Shown: positions 1 through 10,967 of the stretch, piece after piece
Layout: each line of letters starts with the position of its first letter
Numbering within the stretch: position 1 is the stretch's first letter
DNA from: Lathyrus oleraceus
Lineage: Eukaryota > Streptophyta > Magnoliopsida > Fabales > Fabaceae
Direction of reading: 5' to 3'
Length of the DNA: 64,000 nt
Assembly (NCBI RefSeq): GCF_024323335.1
Contig: NC_066579.1
Span: 54,332,771 to 54,396,770, forward strand
Program-made: the position numbers and the translations under genes
Notes under the pieces: model-generated
What the model was told of the DNA's origin: nothing
The model's database searches: none
What the model saw: only the letters and a program-made list of their open reading frames with translations

Positions 1-630
1 AGTTGAAGAAGAAGATAATGACGACTCTGAAAAGGAAGACTCTGACGATGAAGAAGAGTTATCCCTTTTGACCAGAAGAGTAAAACAACTCTGGAGAAAA
101 AGGAATAACAACTTCAGAAGACCAAGACCCAAGGGAGATCGCTCAGAATCAACTTCCATAAGCAAATTAAACAAAGAGGCAACATGTTATGAATATAAGG
201 AAATAGGTCATTACAGAAACGAATGCCCAAAGCTTAAGAAAGAAATCTCCAGAAGAGAAAGTTTCAAGAAAAACTCCTTTAAAACCAAGAAGGGACTCAT
301 GGCCACCTAGGACGACACTGAATCTGATTCCTCTGAATCAGACTCTGAAAAACAGGAAAATGTTGCTTTCATGGCTACCACTTCTGGAAACTCATCAGAT
401 GGAGAGACTGATCCTGAAGAGGTATTTTCTGATCTTTCTCGCTTTGACCTTTAATTATGCCTTTCTAAATCTTTAAACTCATATCAGAAACTTAAACAAA
501 AATTTAAAGCACTAAAAAGGGTCCTTGAAGGAACCGTTGAAGAATGTGATAAGCTTGAGATAACAGATTTGGAATTAAAGAATGATAATCTTAATCTGAC
601 AAAAGAAATAGACTCCACAGATAAACAATG
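1..630 (+). pseudogene. copia gag, C-terminal part (broken)
   Basis: This is the nucleocapsid end of a copia gag. An acidic start is followed by a basic Arg/Lys/Asn stretch and a CCHC-like knuckle at 185-226 (CYEYKEIGHYRNEC). The second Cys of the canonical CX2CX4HX4C motif is replaced by Tyr, so zinc binding is probably lost. A TAG at 308-310 sits where related proteins read Trp (Ala-Thr-Trp-Asp-Asp), which fits a G-to-A change. A further acidic Ser/Asp/Glu stretch follows to about 450, then a Lys/Leu-rich, coiled-coil-like segment to about 600. Gag normally coats the RNA and builds the virus-like particle in the cytoplasm. The N-terminal capsid region is not in the window. Confidence 0.75.
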
Positions 631-742
631 ATATATAAATATGAAAAATCTTTTCAAAAGTTTATGAAAAATGGGATAGAAAGAAGCAAAATGGCTTCCA
701 TGATTTATGGAGTCAGTCAGAATAACAAAAGAGGAATAGGAT

Positions 743-1320
743 ATGATCTTAGTGAAGATAAATCTTCTACATATGACAAAACTAAATCCCCATTTTCTTA
801 TCATTACACACATGCACAAACACAACGTTTTACTAATGCTAGAAAACCCAAAGTCTGAAGAAACTCTGGGAAAACTAATCACAAAAGACCCAAAAAAATC
901 TGGGTACCAAAGGATAAGATTGTTTATGTTGCAGATATCCTATGCAACAGAGTTAAGACACCAATCATGGTACCTGGACTCTGGATGCTCGTGACACATG
1001 ACGGGAAGAAAGCATATGTTCCAAAGCCTAGAACTTAAAGATGTTGGCTTCGTAGGTTTCAGAGGAAATCGGAAAGGAAGAATCAAAGGCTCCGGAACTA
1101 TTGGTAATGGATCTCTATATCTGATGTTATCTATGTAGAAGGATTAATGCATAACTTGTTATCAATAAGCCAATTAAGTGATAACGGTTATGATATAATC
1201 TTCAATCCAAAAAACATGTAAAGCAATTAATCAGAACAATGGAACAGTTATTTTCACAGGCAAGAGGAAAAACAAAATTTATAAAATAAATATTTCAGAT
1301 CTAAAATATCAAAATGTAAA
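743..1320 (+). pseudogene. copia aspartic protease region (broken)
   Basis: The active-site stretch Trp-Tyr-Leu-Asp-Ser-Gly-Cys is readable at 970-990. It is followed at once by TGA (992-994) where copia proteases have Arg (DSGC-S-R-H-M-T-G), a CGA-to-TGA transition. The downstream His-Met-Thr-Gly and a Gly-rich strand (around 1050-1110) are still recognisable. More stops and frame changes follow up to the integrase. The protease would normally cut the Gag-Pol polyprotein. This copy cannot encode an active enzyme. Confidence 0.75.
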
Positions 1321-1324
1321 ATGT

Positions 1325-2190
1325 TTGATGTTTGTACCCGAAGAGCAATGGATATGGCATAGACGCTTAGGCCATATTAGCATGAGAAAACTCTCTCAGC
1401 TAAATAAACTCGAGTTAGTCAGAGGTCTACCTAAGCTGAAGTTTTCTTCAGATGCTCTGTGTGAGGCATGTCAGAAAGGAAAATTTTCTAAAACATCTTT
1501 TAAAAAGAAAAATGTTGTTTCCACCTCTAAGCTTCTGGAACTTCTTCACATTGACCTTTTTGGACCTGTTAAGGCAGCGTCAGTCAATGGAAAGAAGTAT
1601 GGACTGGTCATTGTTGATGATTTTAGTCGTTGGACATGGGTAAAATTTAAAAAAGCACAAGAGTGAGTCTCACTCTGTATTCACGAGCTTCTGTTCTAAA
1701 GTGCAAAACGAATTTGACTCTAAAATCATCAGAGTCAGAAGTGATCATGGTGGTGAATTCGAAAATAAATTCTTTGAAGAATTCTTTGATTCAAATGGAA
1801 TATCCCATGATTTCTCCTGCCCTAGAACTCCACAACAAAATAGAGTTCTAGAGAGGAAGAATAGAACACTCCAAGAAGTGGCCAGAACCATGATCAATGA
1901 AACAAATGTGGCTAAGCACTTTTGGGCTGAAATAGTAAATACAGTGTGTGATATTTAGAATAGAATCTCTATAAGACCTATTCTAGAGAAGAATCCCTAT
2001 GAACTGTGCAAGGGAAGAAAATCCAACATTTTTTACTTCCATCCTTTTGGATGCTCATGTTTTACTCTTAATACTAAAGAACATTTGAACAAGTTTGATT
2101 CAAAAGTACAAAAAGGTATAATGCTAGGATACTCAGAACTCTGTAAAGGCTATAAAGTATACAACACAGAAACCAAAATTGTGGAATAAT
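1325..2190 (+). pseudogene. copia integrase with GAG-pre-integrase zinc domain (broken)
   Basis: The segment starts with the HHCC-type domain (Trp-His-Arg-Arg-Leu-Gly-His, then Cys-X2-Cys at about 1460-1471). The rve catalytic core follows. The first Asp is in His-Ile-Asp-Leu-Phe-Gly (1553-1555), the second in Arg-Ser-Asp-His-Gly-Gly (1743-1745) and the catalytic Glu in Leu-Glu-Arg-Lys (1851-1853). All three DDE residues are therefore preserved. A frameshift lies between about 1663 and 1700, and stops occur at 1956-1958 and 2187-2189. From 1701 onward the frame is continuous through RT and RNase H apart from stops. Integrase normally inserts the cDNA into the host chromosome. Confidence 0.85.
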
Positions 2191-2258
2191 CAATACATGT
2201 TATATTTGATGATAAGCTTGACCCTGAAAAGTCAAAGCTAGTTGAGAAACTTGCAGAT

Positions 2259-3341
2259 TTGGAGATAACTCTTGCAGGTTCTGACGAAAAGACTAAAGCC
2301 TCAAAAGAAGCTGAGAAACAAAGTCCAAAAGCAACTGAAATCTCAACTATCCAGAAAAGATCAAGAAATCGCCCAAACATCTCTGAAGATTTGATTCTGG
2401 GAAACAAGGATGAACCTATCAGAACAAGGTCAACATTCAAAGTATCTGAAGAAACTCCTCTGGGATTGGTATCTCTGATTGAGCCTACTTCATGTGATGA
2501 GGCACTTCAAGACAATGACTGGGTTCTAGCAATGAAAGAAGAACTGGATTAATTCTCAAAGAATGACGTCTGGGATCTTGTCCCAAAGCCTAAAGGAAAT
2601 CATATTAATGGAACAAGATGGGTATTCATAAACAAATTGAACGAAAAGGGAGAAGTAGTCAGAAACAAAGCACGACTGGTGGCACAAGGTTACAGTCAAC
2701 AAGAAAGAATTGACTATAATGAAACCTTTGCTCCAGTCACCAGGTTAGAATCCATTCGTTTACTTGTTTCATTTGTTGTAAATCACTCCATCAAATTATA
2801 TTAGATGGATGTCAAGAGCGCATTTCTTAATGGTTATATATCAGAAGAAGTGTATATTCATCAACCCCTAGGTTTTAAAAACTCTAAATGTCTAGAACAT
2901 GTTTTTAAACTGAAAAAATCATTGTATGGTCTAAAATAAGCTCCTAGAGCTTGGTATGAAAGACTAAGCAACTTCCTTCTTGAACATGACTTTATTAGAG
3001 GAAAGGTTGACTTTACACTCTTTACTAAAAACATTAGAAATGATCTCATGATATGTCAGATATATGTTGATGATATAATTTTTGGTTCAGCTAACCCCTC
3101 TGTGTGTCAAGAGTTCTCTGAGCTAATGCAAGCAGAATTTGAAATGAGTTTGATGCAAGAACTAAAGTTCTTTCTGGGAATTCAAATCAATCAAGCTTCA
3201 GAAGCTACACATGTATATCAAAGTAAATACATAAAAGACATTCTGAAGAAATTCGAAATGGCAGAATGCAAACCTGCAAAGACACCCATGCATCCAACCT
3301 GCATTTTGGAGAAAGAAGAAGTTAGTTAAAAGGTTTGTTAG
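2259..3341 (+). pseudogene. copia reverse transcriptase (broken)
   Basis: After an acidic linker (about 2259-2430) the RVT_2-type domain begins near 2480. Recognisable blocks are the Trp-Val-Phe-Ile-Asn-Lys motif, Lys-Ala-Arg-Leu-Val-Ala-Gln-Gly-Tyr, Met-Asp-Val-Lys-Ser-Ala-Phe-Leu-Asn-Gly, and the catalytic Tyr-Val-Asp-Asp at 3063-3074. In-frame stops lie at 2550-2552, 2802-2804, 2937-2939, 3327-3329 and 3339-3341. Most sit at positions where related copia proteins carry Gln, for example before Ala-Pro-Arg-Ala-Trp. The frame is the same as for the second half of integrase. The enzyme would copy element RNA into cDNA, but this copy is inactive. Confidence 0.88.
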
Positions 3342-4005
3342 AAGCTCTATCGTGGTATGATAGGCTCTCTCCTCTATCTGACGGTTACTCGTCCTGACAT
3401 TCTTTTTAGTGTATGTCTTTGTGCCAGATTCCAATCAGATCCAAGGGAATCTCATTTATTAGTTGTTAAAAGAATCCTAAGGTATCTGAAAGGAACTTCT
3501 ACCCTTGGCCTGATGTATGAGAAAACATTAGAGTATAGGCTCTCTGGATATTATGGTGCAGATTATGCAAGGGATAGAATGGAACGTAAAAGCACATCTG
3601 GGAATTGTCAGTTCTTGGGAAACAATCTCATATCTTGGGCCAGCAAAAGACAGTCAACCATTGCTCTGTCTACTATAGAAGCAGAATATATATCCGCTTC
3701 ACTATGCACTACTCAGATGCTCTGGATGAAAAATTAACTAGAAGACCTTCATATTTTTTAGATTAATGTCCCTATCTTCTGTGATAATACTGCTGCCATA
3801 TGTTTGAGTAAGAACCCTATCTTGCATTCTAGAGCTAAGCACATAGAAATAAAACCTCATTTTATCAGAGACTATGTTCAGAAAGGGGTAATATCCTTAA
3901 AATTTATTGATACAAACCATCAATGGGATGACATTTTCATAAACCCCTCGCTGAAGATAGATTCTCATTTATTATGAAACATTTAAAAATTGAAATTTGC
4001 CCATA
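3342..4005 (+). pseudogene. copia RNase H, end of pol (broken)
   Basis: The segment continues the RT frame with the typical junction Ile-Gly-Ser-Leu-Leu-Tyr-Leu, then Arg-Pro-Asp-Ile. It then gives Lys-Ser-Thr-Ser-Gly, Ala-Leu-Ser-Thr-Ile-Glu-Ala-Glu-Tyr and Cys-Asp-Asn-Thr-Ala-Ala-Ile, which hold the acidic active-site residues of copia RNase H. Stops at 3735-3737 and 3759-3761 break the frame. The C-terminal Lys-His-Ile-Glu-Ile-Lys-Pro-His-Phe block is present at about 3838-3865. RNase H removes the RNA strand during reverse transcription. Confidence 0.85.
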
Positions 4006-4171
4006 ATAAACCAAATGTGCTTCTCTGAAATAGAAAAATAAGGCACTGAAATAACATCTGGTATCTGGATCTGACTCTGATACTTCTACCAGTTAAAAGT
4101 CATATGAATCAGAAATCCTCAGGACTCAATCCCTTGGTATTCCTGAAGATCAGATAGATCAACATGTGGGG
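4006..4171 (+). other. copia spacer between pol and envelope-like ORF, left part
   Basis: This is non-coding or decayed sequence after the pol stop. It continues at 6806 once the inserted solo LTR is removed. No further motif seen. Confidence 0.5.
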
Positions 4172-4176
4172 TATCT
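4172..4176. repeat. target-site duplication TATCT, left
   Basis: TATCT directly before the solo LTR is repeated exactly at 6801-6805. This is the 5-bp signature of LTR-element integration. Confidence 0.9.
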
Positions 4177-5061
4177 TGTAACACCCCTTTTTCTACCCCA
4201 AAATACTTAACATATAATCAGAGTAAATAAGCACGCATATAAACAAAAGAGCGTCACATCGACGTTTTCAAAAACTAAGAGCTTTCAAAAACCAACATCA
4301 TTCATCATCAATATACCATACACCTGGTCATTTAAAATAACACATCTCAATTATCATGAATATTCAAGCATATGCGTTCGCAGCGGAAAATAAAGAATAC
4401 TCATGTATTTCATAAAATGATCCATGTCCCATACCATGATCATCTCTCAACAATCATCTCAAGATAACATAACTCAAGTAATAACATACTGCATCTCCAA
4501 TGAGATATGAGTTCGATACTACCAATCTACCCAATGTTACATGACCAGAGCATTGACTCATTACCTAATCGTCAAACTAAAATACGGAAACTCTCCAGCT
4601 AATCTCGAGCGAGCTACCGTCCTCTTACTTCAGTGATATTACTCTGGAGTATCTGCACGATACCCATGTAAAGGTAACATTCAAACAGAAAGGATGAGAA
4701 TTCAAATCATTATGAAATAGCATAATAAGGCACAATGATTAAATCAACAATTAAAGGAATTCATCACACCTTGGATAATCATGTCAATAATATTAACCAA
4801 CATTTATTTCACATATTTCAAACATACATTAACACTCAAGAAGTTAATACTAAAATTCAATGCAATATTCTCAAATATACATATAATCACAATTATCACA
4901 TAATCACATATTTCACCAAGTTAAGTATCCAAACATCACCAAATTCAAGGTATCCATATCTCATACACACATCACAATCACAACCATGCAAACATTCAAC
5001 TATCACATGACTCTAATGTGACTCAATGCAAGACATGTGACTCTATGCATGTGGTACCATC

Positions 5062-5268
5062 TACTACCTCGCCTATTTCCATTAAGGATCAACGAGTGCT
5101 CATCTACCTCGCCTATTTCCAATTCAAGATCAACGAGTGCTCATCTACCTCACCTGTTTCCAATTAAGGATCAATGAGTGCTACATCTACCTCACCTGTT
5201 TCCAATTAAGGATCAATGAGTGCTACATCTACCTCACCTATTTCCAATTAAGGATCAATGAGTGCTCA
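5062..5268. repeat. Minisatellite in the solo LTR, about 42-44 bp x 5
   Basis: Five imperfect units each contain CTACCTC(A/G)CCT, then TTTCCAATTAAGGATCAA and GAGTGCT. Spacing is 42-44 bp. Confidence 0.85.
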
Positions 5269-5416
5269 TGTGAACCCACAGTTTCACCACTTCCACAATG
5301 CAGTCGACCATGCTATGAATGAATGCACACATACCAACACATATGCAATTAAGATCATCTCTACCATCTTAACATTCCACATATCACCATAACTCAACTC
5401 TATGAATTATCCATCA

Positions 5417-5545
5417 ATGGTACATATACACATTCATAACAACATATCATCCACAATTACATATACACATTCATAACAATATATCATTCACAATCCACCA
5501 ATCGAACATATACACATTCATAACAATATATCATTCATAATTATG
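5417..5545. repeat. Short tandem repeat of ATACACATTCATAACAA in the solo LTR
   Basis: The phrase ATACACATTCATAACAA plus ATATCAT recurs three times between 5425 and 5540 with variable spacers. Confidence 0.7.
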
Positions 5546-6800
5546 CATCACACCATTCAGCATGCAATAACCAATTCATGTTACCACATGAATAATATCA
5601 ACAAATAACAACAACTCATCAACATCTTAACATCATCGACATAACAACATAATTATCACGCAATCATATTACAACAATGCAACGATTCATCAACCAAACG
5701 TATAACCCAATATATTTATCAATACAGTAGGCATGTGAATATTATTAAAACATATTAACAATCAATACCATGTTTTAGGTATGAGCATTATCTTTCTAAC
5801 GCTTCAAACGCCACCAAAATCGGACTTACGAGTTAAAAGTTATGATCAAAACCGTGCACGAAGGCATTACTAAAAATTGTTGTTTATTAAATTTTCCAAC
5901 ATAGTTCTCATCTTCTTCAACCCCCCGAACGTCCACGAAATAATCTCCAAAATTATTTTATTCCTGAAACAAAGTTATAGCCCTCTGTTTCAGCTATCCA
6001 ACACTTCGAACGGCACTCGATTTGGACTTACGGATCAGAAGTTATGACCAAAACGATTTCGACAATAAAACATAAAAACAGGCCGCGAGTGTGACGGACA
6101 GCATGCAGAATTTTCCGCGGTTTTCATCGTTGGAGGACTTCCGGACCTCCGATTTCAATTCCGTAAAAAGCCAAACGTTCAGAAAATTATAACTCACGCA
6201 ATACTCCAATATATATAATGTTAATTTGCAGTTGTAACACAATCACTCACCACAATCAAGCATAATCATCAAAACCTAACAATCCTAAAATCATGCAAAT
6301 TAGGGATTTTAACCTAAACATACATCTACCCATTGACCCAATCATACTAACCCATAATAATAAGGATTCCCCCCTTACCTCTTCAATTTTCTGGAAATCC
6401 TAGCTCTTCTCTTTACTTTTCCTCTCCTCTTTCTCTATTGCCTTCAATGATCAAATGAATCATAATTCTCACTCTCCTCACCTCTTACTATTTATATTAG
6501 TATCCTATTTGGGCTTAAGTCATTATATCCATCTAATTTAATTACTAGGTCCAATAAAACCTAATATTTAAATATCTCTGATTTAAATTTAAATAAATTA
6601 AACCACTCACTATGCACACCAAGTTAGTTAATTCGATTATTTAATTATATCAACTAAATAATTAATTAACACACCAAATTAATTAATATACTCGATCATT
6701 ATACTACCTAACAACCGATTAATTACTTAACACTCCAAATAATTAAATATAATATAATAATAATAATATACGAACTAATTACTAAAATTGGGTTGTTACA

Positions 6801-6805
6801 TATCT
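6801..6805. repeat. target-site duplication TATCT, right
   Basis: Exact partner of 4172-4176. Confidence 0.9.
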
Positions 6806-7161
6806 TGGGTTTGACCTTGGATCTTCTAGACAGTTGTCTAGCAGAAATCAAGAAACATACCTTTGAGATCTCCTCGAGTAATGTACTGATTTGGGGATTA
6901 GACTTCTATCATGGGTTGTAATCATGTCTCCCCTAAGCGTGTCAACTTGGTTAATGCGCCATTATTAATTTTTCTAACTTCTCAACGGCCTCTAACGCTG
7001 TCATTTTGCATGCCCTCTATGTGTACTTATATTCTTCACAATTCACACATTCACACTTTTACACTCACTACCTACACAAACCCCTCTCCTCTTTCAAGTT
7101 CATCAAAGTTCATCATCTTTATGAAAGTTCTTCAAGTTCTTCATTTTTCTTCAAGTTCTTC
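6806..7161 (+). other. copia spacer, right part, upstream of envelope-like ORF
   Basis: Untranslated sequence of the SIRE-type element between pol and the envelope-like ORF. Its last 130 bases are pyrimidine-rich with TTCAAGTTCTTC repeats. No reliable splice or promoter motif could be assigned. Confidence 0.5.
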
Positions 7162-9562
7162 ATGGATTCTCAACAATAATTTGTCTATAACTACTCTCAG
7201 CAAATGGAATCAACGAAGCAAACTCATATTTCTTCTCAACAAACAACTGCTACCACTGGTGTTGTCTCTACCCCAATCTACAAAGAACCACATATTCTGG
7301 ACCGTGAACCTCATATTCACCTTGCCACTCCATTTGACAAGCTTGAAGTCCTGTGTGAATCACTGGTAGACTTTGACAACGTGAAGCAAAATGGAATAGA
7401 CCTCACTGAGGAATTGAGAATGCAAGGGTGGTAAACCTATTTCCAAAGACTCTATGGTCTCGTCTACACCTATCTGGTAAAGGAGTTTTTGTGCTTCTCA
7501 GACTCAGATGATCATTACATAGTCTCACCTGTTCTAAAGGTCAAGATTGTCATCATTGAGAAGTCCATCGCCTCCCTTCTGAACACGGATAAGATAGGGG
7601 GACGAAGGATCTACAACATCAATCCTAGGGCAAAATACATGTCCCATAAAATTGCCCCAACCATCTTTCAACAGAACGCTGAAAGCAACTCCTCCAAAAA
7701 CAAGGAACTTCACCCGAACCTCCGAGTCTGGCTGAAGATTATTCTGGGTACCATCCATCACTGCCCAGCTTCCAACTCTTCTAACTACATCAACACGGAT
7801 CAGAAGTGCATACTCTACTGCCTTCACAAAGGGCTAAAACTGAACTTTCCAGCGTTGCTCTTCAAATACCTCAGAGACTCTGTCAAGGATACTATAAATA
7901 ACATGAAGCCTAGAACCTACATCCTTCTGGGAAGACTTATCTCTGGCGTTCTGACCGAGAGTGGGCTGGTGGATCACCTGATCTATCACAATCTTATAGA
8001 GGACGTCATAGTTGACATTGGAAGACCTCCAAAGCTCGCAATCTGAAGAGCATGGGGGTGATTGAGCAAGTCAGGGTGAAACCCTCATTAGATACCTCCT
8101 GGGAAGCACTCAAGAATCATAGAAAAATTCCAAATGGACTCTACCTATTCTCCAAGATCGATCCTCCAGAGGTTGTGGCACATTATCTGAAGGAACTCAC
8201 AAGCCAAGGTGTTGACATTCCAGAGTTTTCTATGGATTGGCTTCCTGAGCATCCACCAAACTTCATGAAGAGGATGCGAGAGCCTTCTGAGAAGTCAAAG
8301 AAGGACAAGAAAGCTAAGTTGGGGGAAACTTATGTGTCCAGACCTCTGATCCCTCTGATCGAATCACCAAGTAAGTCATTGCCTCCTCACTCTCGCTCTG
8401 TCAATTTAAAGAAAACGGCTTCTTCTCTTCCCCAAACCAACCCTATCTACACTCAATCTGAACCCTAACCCTCTACCACTAAACCCTCTGATACTCTAAC
8501 CGCTAAACCACCATCTCCCCCACTTCAAAAATTCAACCTCTCCATCACAACCTTACCTGTATCTGAAGCAAAAATGCTTAACGAATCCATCTCACCAACA
8601 TCCTCTACACCTTCATCTCCACCCTACTACGTCTTATCATCAGACTCAGAACCTTCTGACCTTTAATCCCCACACTAGCTCATCTTCAGGAACGTGCTCT
8701 TGCCTCTCAACAACAACCTGAACCAGAAGCTACCACTCCACCACCCGCACAACCAATTCCACCATAATTTGAACAACAACAAACACCACCATTTGAACAA
8801 CCACCAAATCCACCACCTGAACAACCAACACCACCACCCTCTGATACTCCCACCATACCACCCTCTAAAGACATGATCATCCTTACCCCTCAGACTCCCG
8901 CTGACACCACTCAAACACCACTATCATCCCCATCCCCCAACCCTGAACCAGAATATACCTTCCCCACCTTAGAAGAAGCAATCGCTTTATTTGTTGAGTC
9001 GTCAGTGGAGAAGATCAAGTCTTTATCTATAAACTCCAGTATCAGTGATGATCCCTCTACAATGAGGATTCACTGGAACAGAGTGATCAAATGGATGACC
9101 TCTGAAGCCTTCAAATTGAAAGGCCTCTCTGAACAAGTCCGCAATGACTTCGTCAGAGATGCTGGAGTAAGGCTACAGGCTCGCTTGGTCAGAGAGGCTG
9201 AGGAAAAGGCCAGAAGAGAAGCAGAAGAGAAAGCTCGCCTGGAAGAAGAGCAATGAGTTAGAGAAGCTGCAGAAAAGGTTGTTGCTGCTGCTGCTGAAGC
9301 TGAGGCAAAAGAAAAAGCTGAAGCTAAAGAAGCAGCACAAATAGCTGCGGAAGAAGCTACAAAGGCTAGTGCTGATGCTCTGACTCAGGGGGAGCAATCT
9401 AACTCTGGCTTCGCCCTTCTGGTCCTGAAAACTCTGGAAGAACTGCAGAAGGAGAAACAGATTGTGCGAGAAAGATTGGATCACTAGGACTCCGTCAACA
9501 ACAATATTCAGAACATGCTGACTCAGTTACTCCAAATGATGCCTCCGCCTCCAAACCTTTAG
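7162..9562 (+). pseudogene. Envelope-like ORF of SIRE/Maximus element (broken)
   Basis: The chosen ATG (7162) gives Met-Asp-Ser-Gln-Gln, in frame with the long segments 7204-7434 and 7489-8046. A frameshift follows at about 8046 and a Pro-rich, low-complexity region at about 8340-8940. A second change of frame leads into 8873-9562. The C-terminal part is a charged Ala/Glu/Lys coiled coil (about 9170-9380) and ends in a Met/Pro tail. Stops at 7432-7434, 9254-9256 and 9485-9487 replace probable Gln or Arg codons. The order unique region, Pro-rich region, coiled coil just before the polypurine tract is that of the envelope-like ORF of plant SIRE elements. The function of that ORF is unproven in plants. 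No convincing signal peptide or membrane helix was seen here. Confidence 0.75.
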
Positions 9563-9992
9563 GCACTTAGGCTTCTTTTGTTGTTCTCTTCTTATGTTTT
9601 CCTTATGTTTTATGCTCTCTTTCTGAACTGTTGCTTACCTGTACCTGTTTTTCTCATATAGATGAACCTCTTTTTTTTTACATTGTGTTGTCTTTTTTAT
9701 TTTTACAAAAAGGGGGAGAACTAATACAGCTCCGATGAAAATATATCTAATCCTCTTGCTACACTGTGCATATTAATATCTTAATGACTTATGAGAACTA
9801 AAAGTTATGCAGGATAACAACTAAGGTACAAATTAGCTGCCACACAAGGAAAGTCTGGTAAGAACTTATGCGAAATCCTATGATTCATCTCAAGGGGAGT
9901 CTCCTCTCATCTGACTCCGAGATATTATTTTTTATTATATCATTGTTTCATCATCACTCTGATTTTTTTGTCATCATCAAAAAGGGGGAAAT
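9563..9992 (+). other. copia 3' untranslated region with two polypurine tracts
   Basis: AAAAAGGGGGAG at about 9707-9718 and AAAAAGGGGGAAAT at 9979-9992 are purine tracts. The second directly precedes the LTR and is the likely plus-strand primer. The first may be a duplicate tract or the end of an accessory segment. Confidence 0.7.
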
Positions 9993-10967
9993 TGTAAGAA
10001 CAAATCCAGTATCTACAATGTATCTCTAAGATTTTGATGATAACAAAGGATGAAACAAAAATGGTACGCTAACAAAATTTATCTAAGTGTGCAGAACTCA
10101 AATCAAAATAGTCAGATAGACATTCATCAGATACAGATACACGCTCTGAAATACCACTTAGAAGATACGCAAGCAGAAGCTCTGACTCTGATTAACAGAA
10201 GTGTTAAATAAACAAGAGACATCAGACACTATGAAGCGGAAGAACACACTCTAGGATCTGAAGTCTTACGCTCTGATGAAATCAATCAGAAGAAACTCTA
10301 AAGACAGACAGCAATAAGCATATATCTGAAGATACACTTGTTGAATAGAGACTCTGATGTTCGGACCTTCTGATTCAAAAAACTTAGCTATGAAGAATTT
10401 CACTTATGGAAAGAATCTATTTCAGGAAGAAATTTATGGCGCCCCCAAAATGCTTTAGAAAGAACACGGAGATTAATGACATTAATCATCCATCATTGCC
10501 AAAAGATTCTGACATTCAACATTCAACGGTCTTCTCATAACTCTTATATAAAGAATGGAACTCCTAACTAAGAAAAACAGAAAACACACGAGAATACAAC
10601 ACTACTTTCATATCCATTATTCATGTTGCTCTAAAGTGTGAACAATTCTATTGCTTTTACCTTGTGTAATCTCTGGTTTCCTAGAAGCACTAAACATTAC
10701 TGTAATTCTATCTATTTGTTGAAACTTTCCTCAAGTGACTTGTGAAGTCTGTAAACTTGAGAGGGCTAAGAGATATTTATCCTCTTAGACGATATTTTGT
10801 GTAATCTTTCAAGATTAGTGGATTAAGTCCTTTTTAAAAGGCGAAATAACCTTGGCCGGGTGGACTGGAGTAGCTTTGAATTTCAAGCGAACCAGTATAA
10901 AACTCAGTGTTGATATAATTTGTTATTCCGTGTGTCTCAATTCCAAAAAGTTTTTTATTATCGTTTA
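9993..10967 (+). mobile_element. 3' LTR of the SIRE-type copia element, truncated
   Basis: It begins TGTAAGAACAAATCC right after the polypurine tract. It keeps a TATA box and typical LTR sequence for about 975 bp. The normal 3' border (ending in CA plus flank) is missing because Ogre-type LTR copy A starts at 10968. Confidence 0.75.
10545..10553 (+). promoter_or_regulatory. TATA box of the copia LTR
   Basis: TATATAAAG lies 552 bp into the LTR, followed by an A-rich leader. It is the most likely core promoter of this LTR family. Confidence 0.55.

Larger units (their letters stand above)
4177..6800 (-). mobile_element. Solo LTR, 2,624 bp, Ty3/gypsy-like
   Basis: It starts TGTAACACCCC and ends GGGTTGTTACA with TG...CA borders. 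It is flanked by a perfect TATCT duplication and has no internal domain. It therefore arose by LTR-LTR recombination of an element that had inserted into the copia 3' region. A TATA-like TATTTATA (TATAAATA on the - strand) near 6491 lies about 310 bp from the right border. This suggests the LTR reads on the - strand, although orientation is not certain. A diverged, inverted copy of the same family is spread over 14975-54160. The lineage could not be fixed without coding sequence. Confidence 0.88.
1..10967 (+). mobile_element. SIRE/Maximus-type Ty1/copia retrotransposon, 5' end outside window, degenerate
   Basis: The order of domains is copia-type: gag zinc knuckle, protease, integrase, reverse transcriptase, RNase H. 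They are followed by a long envelope-like ORF, a polypurine tract at 9979-9992 and a 3' LTR. An extra ORF between pol and the 3' LTR is characteristic of the SIRE/Maximus lineage of copia elements. The element is interrupted by a solo LTR at 4177-6800. Its 3' LTR is cut at 10967 by Ogre-type LTR copy A. Every ORF carries stops or frameshifts, so this copy is dead. The 5' LTR and N-terminal gag lie outside the window. Confidence 0.85.

Noticed and set aside
8694..8876. Asn/His-rich frame resembling a low-complexity protein
   Set aside because: An out-of-frame reading of the Pro-rich linker of the envelope-like ORF.
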